DNA of 38,259 nucleotides from Davidsoniella eucalypti (Eukaryota > Ascomycota > Sordariomycetes > Microascales > Ceratocystidaceae), in NCBI GenBank assembly GCA_004009845.1, contig RMBW01000180.1, positions 1 to 38,259 of the forward strand, in the 5' to 3' direction. The position numbers were made by a program, and so were the translations under genes. Of this stretch, positions 32,743 through 38,259 are shown piece after piece. The notes under the pieces were generated by a model. That model saw only the letters and a program-made list of their open reading frames with translations, made no database searches and was not told where the DNA came from. Numbering within the stretch: the first letter of the stretch is position 1; each line of letters begins with the position of its first letter.

Positions 32743-33847
32743 ATGCCCAACCATCCGTACTTTCCACCGGACATCCTGATACCTGGATTTCAGCCCAATG
32801 AGTCTTCGTTGTTTTCGCTTTCACTGACGTTTCTTGCATTGATTGGCCTGTTCGCTGGCATATCGATAGCTAGTTCTAAACGGTTGAATCCTCAGATTAG
32901 GCTCGGTGAGGTATTGACAGTAGGCTGGTTTACTTTGTGTGAGTTTTTATAATATTTTTTTTTTACGGAACACCGGTTCTCGTCATATATTGATATTTCA
33001 AGGTCTAGCTGGCTACGTGTATAATAGGGGGATATTGTATATACATAAGAGGGAATGCTAACTTTGTATCTACATATACAACAGGCGGGTTTTTACATTG
33101 TTTTTTTGAAGGTAATCATCCTGAAACCCGGTAGTTCCTGATATCTCTATATCGTCTTGACTTACTACAGTAGTCAATCTTCACGACAAGAGTTCCGATC
33201 TGTCTATCATGAAATGTTGTAATGATGTATACACATAATCTAACTTTGTGATTAGGCTATTTTGTCCTAAACCACACAAGTCTTGCTGGGAGTCAGAGTC
33301 TCTTTGCCCAACTATGGAAGGAATACAGCCTGTCGGATTCAAGATATCTAGTATCTGATCCGTTCATGGTATGCATAGAGACAGTTACAGCTGTTAGTAT
33401 ATCCTCTTCCCCCTTTAAAGCTCTTGATCCAACCTGAACAACTCAGGACCGAGCAGAAAGAAATAAGCCTTGGGTATATTTTCACACTCTTTATCTTACA
33501 CATTGTAATTTAGCTCGTCTGGGGACCGCTGAGCTTTGCTGCTGCTATTGCTATAGTCTTGCGTAGTCCGCTCAAGTCTCTTCTTGTCCTCGCTGTGTCG
33601 ATTGGCCATTTATATGGTGTTACGCTATACTATTCGACATGTTATGCCGAGCATGCCTTTACGGGGAGAAGCCACAGTCGACCCGAGTTCCTATACTTCT
33701 GGGTTTATTATGCCGGCTTCAATATCCCATGGGCGATAGTTCCAAGTAGTAAGTTTATATCTTCCCAGAGCTGTCGTTATACATCATTTGCCTACAGAAC
33801 AATGTTATATATACTGTGATGTTTACAAGGCTGTCACTTTCAAATAG
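32743..33847 (+). CDS. EBP/EXPERA-family membrane protein (sterol delta8-delta7 isomerase type), five exons
   Basis: The proposed exons are 32743-32938, 33085-33111, 33256-33392, 33514-33748 and 33798-33847, giving 214 residues; EBP proteins are usually about 220-240. The model is held together by family motifs that appear only after splicing: GFLHCFFEGYFVLNH spans exons 1-3 through a 27-nt micro-exon, followed by LWKEYSLSDSRYLVSDPFMV, CIETVTA and then WGPLSF and GHLYGVTLYY. H70, E74, E116 and T119 correspond to the catalytic-site residues known in mammalian EBP. Four membrane segments are expected in the ER. Family members isomerise the sterol delta-8 double bond or act as EBP-like binders. 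The last exon is the least certain: the 49-nt intron lacks a clear branch site and the C-terminus could differ. Budding yeast uses the unrelated ERG2 for this step, so EBP here may be an addition or a replacement. Confidence 0.85.
33085..33111 (+). other. 27-nt micro-exon of the EBP gene
   Basis: CAACAG precedes and GTAATC follows. The 27 bases supply FLHCFFE, including the active-site His and Glu, and restore phase between the flanking exons. Without it the product would lack the core motif. Confidence 0.8.
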
Positions 33848-36800
33848 CCTTCCATTGCCTTGAAAGCCTTTTAGCGACGTGTGACGCTTGATTATTCCTT
33901 GCCTATACCTCCACCCAACCCTCATCGAACTACTCTATCGGGTGATCTGCAATTGCACCTCACAAATCAGTCCGTCATGTGGAATATTCTGGCGTGAGGC
34001 CATCTCAAAATGCCTTTGCTAACTGCGTCATCTGCGCTTGCACTTTGTCTTGCTCGACTTATAGTCCTCATTTGGAATGCTGGATGTGATCTTACTTCTT
34101 ACTCGGCCGTCTCGGATCAGTCGAAGAAGAGGGTGTGAGAGTAAGATAAGAGCAGAAGAGCCTACGCAATAATAACATCTGTATGGCTGACTGTCTATCT
34201 ATCTGTATTAAGGATTAAGGGTGGGTGAGCAAGGGGCAATTGAGTTGCCTTGTTTATCTCTATTAGCCTTTAGCGGCAAATAATCCATCTAGCCATGAGT
34301 TATTTAGAGTTGGAACTTATGAAAGGTGGATTAGTGCCTTGATTAACGAGTCAAGCTTAAGAGTCAACTTGTTTCGCCTCGTCCACTATTTTAATCATGT
34401 CTTGGCCATGCTCCGTGTCTCAGTGAACGTTGAATCCGCTCTTGTTTGTTTATAGCAATAGTTAGCACGCTGTGCAACCCGATGATGTTCGAGTAGGCTA
34501 TACTCATCCAATACAATTTGTAAGGCTTATCCCGAACCACACCACCACGATGCCTTGGATTCCTCTTGTAGTGGCTGTGTCGGTCAGAAGAGGTGTAGAG
34601 GCATACATGGAAACCCCTTCTTATGTTACGGCACAATGGGGGATAAGTCTAATCAACGGATAAATAACAAGAACAATAGACTAATGTATATAACGTTGGA
34701 CGGAATTATACGATCCCAGCAAAATAATATACCAACTTCCTGCATAAATGGAGAAAGTCGTATGGGTTGTCAGAGACTTCATCGGATGTTTCACAAGACT
34801 AGAGTAGAGGACTTTGGACATGCAGTATTAACATATATCATATAAGACTACACAATCTTCTAAAATTCTCTTGGTTGTTGAAAAACGGTGAAGTATATGG
34901 TATTAATATTACAGTAACTATTTGACCATCTGATAGTACAAGCACAATTGATATGATAACATGACATGATATTTCTTTTGCTGAGTCACATAGCGTGAAA
35001 ATAGATGTATGATGATAATATCTACAGTCATAATTTGCTAATCGATATATAAAGTAGGGCGAACACTACAGCAGAGGGATTTCCTTAGCAGCGAAGCGGC
35101 AAACAACTCATATATGGAATATGGTTCAATTTAACAGCCCGAGTTATGATTTGTGGGGTGGTAGAATCATTTCCATTGAGCAGTGATATTTTGTATATTG
35201 GGAGCTGATCTGTAAGATGGGGCTAAGTAGAAGATTTTTAAGATCAAACGTAACTGTGATTTTGTAGTTGGTTTGCAGATATATGGATGCCTCAGACATG
35301 AAGTAGATTGCAAGCATGTAAGTTGAAGGTTTGGTGATCAGATGACAGGTTACCTTTTTGGTGTAAGTACTAAAAAAGAACACCAAAAATAAGGATAAAT
35401 CGATAAGGCTCTGTCCAATACTATCTTGAATTGAGTTTTTATTTTTTATTTTTTATTTTTTTTAAAATAGGTTAGTGTTTGAACCTGGATTTATAATAAA
35501 TAATGTATTAGTGAAATTTTCTCAGGCAAGAGGCCGGGAATAATAAACGATAGAAACGCTATCATGTGATCGCAATCACGGTGTACTGAAAATAACAATA
35601 CAATTATTTGGCTTATGATACTGAGTCGATCCCAGAAGCCTTGATATCGGCATAGTTATTCTTTATATTCATCATTATAGTGACCAATTTTAGGTGGTAC
35701 GAGTGGCCAATATCACTCTTCAAAATACATACAAAAAACTTCCGACTTGCATATGTGCAACTATATATGTTATTGGTAATATTTACTAATAAACTCCTCA
35801 AATGCCATACAAAGGGAGTCAAATCGTCTCTGAAATATAAAGATGCGATAACTGTTTGCCCACCCCCCAATCTGCTGCATATAGATTGAAATATGTAAAT
35901 ATTAACTAAATAAGACACTCTTTTTTCTCGCTTGTAGCCTCATATATGCACGATGATGGTACATATTTTACGCATCTATTATTGGATGTGATTTATTAGT
36001 TGTAACTAGTTCGAGTTTAAAAAAAAAAAAGTTGTAGTTTTATGCCCATATCTATCCATATACCATGTACTTGTGCTTACATTGTTCTATAAGTAAAGTT
36101 TTCGGTATTATGTGCTAACGATAAGGTCCTTTGTAATCATTCTGCTTTTCTGTGATAGTCTCCTTTTGCTTAGTGATACATAAGTTAGACGGTGTGACTT
36201 TGAAGTACTTCTATAGCTAAAATATTGCAACATGTCTGCATATACCGCTAACATATTACCGAAAATGAGAACAATAGAGTGATAAGATGAATGGAGATTT
36301 CAATTAGTTAGGAGACAAATCCAATAATCCAACGTAATATTCAAGCAGATACACATATTTTGAACACCAAAAGAGACAGACCCACGGTTTTGGACGGTGA
36401 TATAAAGGAAATAAGAAAAAAAATAGATAAAGGAAGCAAAACAATAACAGATAGGGTATCCTCGATATGGCCCAAATAGAGCTTACTAAAGTTCATAGTA
36501 ACAAATAAAGTAGTTGGTGGTAGTAAAGGGGTCTAAGAACGCTAGAATAAAGGATATAGGGGAGAAAAGAAGAAGTAATAGAAATCAAAAAGAATAGACG
36601 CCAATCCTAGAGCAAAAAAAAAAAAAAAAACTTCAACTTGTTAACTTCAAGATAAGTCGTAACATCAAGACCAAACAAAGAAAGAGACCGGATATTACGA
36701 TAGGAAAATTGGCTAGAACACACTATTACAGTCCATTACAGAAATGGACATGTAATTGGCCGTGCATTGTTGCGGTGTGAGATGTAAGGAAGAAAAAAAA

Positions 36801-36900
36801 CGCCAACAAAACAGCTCCTCAAATATGAGGCTTGGTTTCTATAAGCTTAGACGTAAATTTCAAGAGAAGCAATGAAAGAGAACAGTGTATAGCGAACCGT
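33848..36900. other. AT-rich spacer, no gene seen
   Basis: Frames are short and AT-driven on both strands. T-rich and A-rich tracts occur at about 35436-35466, 36018-36030 and 36615-36630. Nothing is recognisable. Confidence 0.5.
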
Positions 36901-38259
36901 ACTATGCATCAAGGTGTAGCATAGCACAGTATAGTATATGCCGGCGCAACGCAGCACATATCGAGCCAGAAAGTCGATAGGCATGCTTGTGCTTTAGGAG
37001 GGATAGATATTCCATTCCGGAAAATTGTTTATTGGTAGTGGAGGCGCGGAAAAGCCGTCGAAATCGATAAATAAGCGTGATGAGAGGTCGCTTCGTTTAG
37101 TTGAGGTTGGTTGAGATCGAGCCGACCTGACTTTTTGTGGGATTTGGGAGGATGCAGGGCTAAAGATATGCAGAGCACCACTTGTGATGTGACAATAAAG
37201 CTGTAAGCTGCTTCCTTTTTGTTGTACTTCACATGATTACATATGTATATGTATACTGTAGCCCTGAGACTAAGGGTGCATGCCAGGATTTGGAACTCAG
37301 ACGTGCTCGACATGAAAACGGAAAGATTAAGTCAAAGATAGGAATCTTGATATCGCTCTGAAGATGTTACGCGCGCAGCACAGTTGAATAATGTTTGGAA
37401 GACGATAGTTCTGAGGCGGCGTGGCAAATTCGTAGGCTATGAGCACTGGTGGCGGAGGTGGCGAGCGGAATGATGAGTCCGAGGCAATGACCTTGCCCGA
37501 CGGCGGTCTGGGTGGTAGCAAAGCCGGTATACATCATGATCGAGGAGGATAGAGAGGGCGGCGGTGGGTCGATATTGCCGTCCATTGGGGGGCGGGAGCG
37601 CGGCGTGTGTGCCTCACGCGGAAAACTTTGTCACTAGACTCCTCAGCTATCCAGCGAGCCGTCTCGGGGACGGTGGCATCGTGGCCATGACAGGAGATGT
37701 CTTCACTGTGGTGTATACTAGGATTGCTGGGCTGCTGACGCTTCGAACCCGTAGAACTCGCAATGAAACCCCGTTTGCGGGACATGGGTAGCTGCAGACA
37801 CCTGCGAGCAGAGCAGTGTATATTCGTGATGATTTCGGGCCCGCTGGCGGAAAAGGCGGCAGAATCGGCGTAGACTATGTGTACTGTCCAATTTGTGTAG
37901 CGTGGTCTAACTCGGTGATGAAGTCGAAGTTGGCGAGGCCATTGAAGAGAAGATTACAATTGCCTGTGGACGGGGATAACGGGTCAGTCAAAGAAACCAA
38001 TTGGCCAAAGAGGTTGATGATAGCAGACACGATAGATGTGGCGTGGAGCATATGACGATAATCGGGGTTTGAGAAAGAAGGGAGAAGGGAGATCAAACGC
38101 ACTCTGGATTCTGTTGAACATGTACAGCTCGTAACTTTGAGTAGGGGAAATGATGCCACTATGTAGATTGATGGGAATTCGCATGATGAGATAGAAAGAG
38201 AGAGGACTAGTTTAAGAGACCTCAATAGATATAGATAAAGTTGTGGTCTAGTGGTATAG
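36901..38259. other. G+C-richer terminal block without a confident gene
   Basis: G+C rises here, most clearly at about 37380-37980, and several overlapping minus-strand frames are open (37327-37521, 37367-37585, 37534-37785, 37875-38225). The frames are of similar quality, carry no motif I know and cannot be joined into one convincing spliced protein. This could be an unrecognised minus-strand gene, a decayed gene or simply a compositional patch. The final bases 38244-38254 resemble a tRNA A box, but the sequence ends before it can be tested. Confidence 0.35.

Overview
The window looks like nuclear DNA of a filamentous ascomycete (Pezizomycotina). Protein genes are few and widely spaced. They carry short GT-AG introns (49-121 nt, one candidate of 400 nt), exons are richer in G+C than the AT-rich spacers, and 5S rRNA genes are dispersed with a TATA-like element just upstream. 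The products are fungal types: a ZIP zinc transporter, a fungal transcription-factor-domain protein and a conserved fungal LPxY membrane protein. The 5S sequence does not resemble the common Fusarium/Aspergillus type as I remember it; an early-diverging class such as Orbiliomycetes or Pezizomycetes is a weak guess.

Left part (1-8500) is a gene-poor transposon and 5S zone. Two identical 119-nt 5S rRNA genes lie in opposite orientation (3771-3889 plus, 6175-6293 minus) and share a conserved upstream block. A broken LINE-type reverse transcriptase relic starts within about 20 bases of the 3' end of the first 5S gene. An open coiled-coil-like fragment runs into the promoter of the second. A separate 474-bp LINE tail (7087-7560, minus) has a perfect 14-bp target-site duplication.

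Middle part (8500-20650): a three-exon ZIP-family zinc transporter with an unusual histidine-rich N-terminal ectodomain, an intron-containing tRNA-Asn(GTT), a 489-bp MITE with long terminal inverted repeats and TA duplications, a 5-kb empty spacer, and a small single-pass membrane protein preceded by about 2 kb of pyrimidine-rich, leader-like DNA.

Right part (20650-38259): a minus-strand prolyl-4-hydroxylase-type 2-oxoglutarate/Fe(II) oxygenase, a 784-residue fungal transcription-factor-domain protein without a visible zinc cluster and with a long repeat-bearing leader, and a five-exon EBP (emopamil-binding, sterol isomerase type) membrane protein with a 27-nt micro-exon. The last 4 kb has no gene I can support. 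The protein genes do not form an obvious cluster or pathway; they look like ordinary independent genes. The most unusual content is the 5S/LINE neighbourhood and the MITE.
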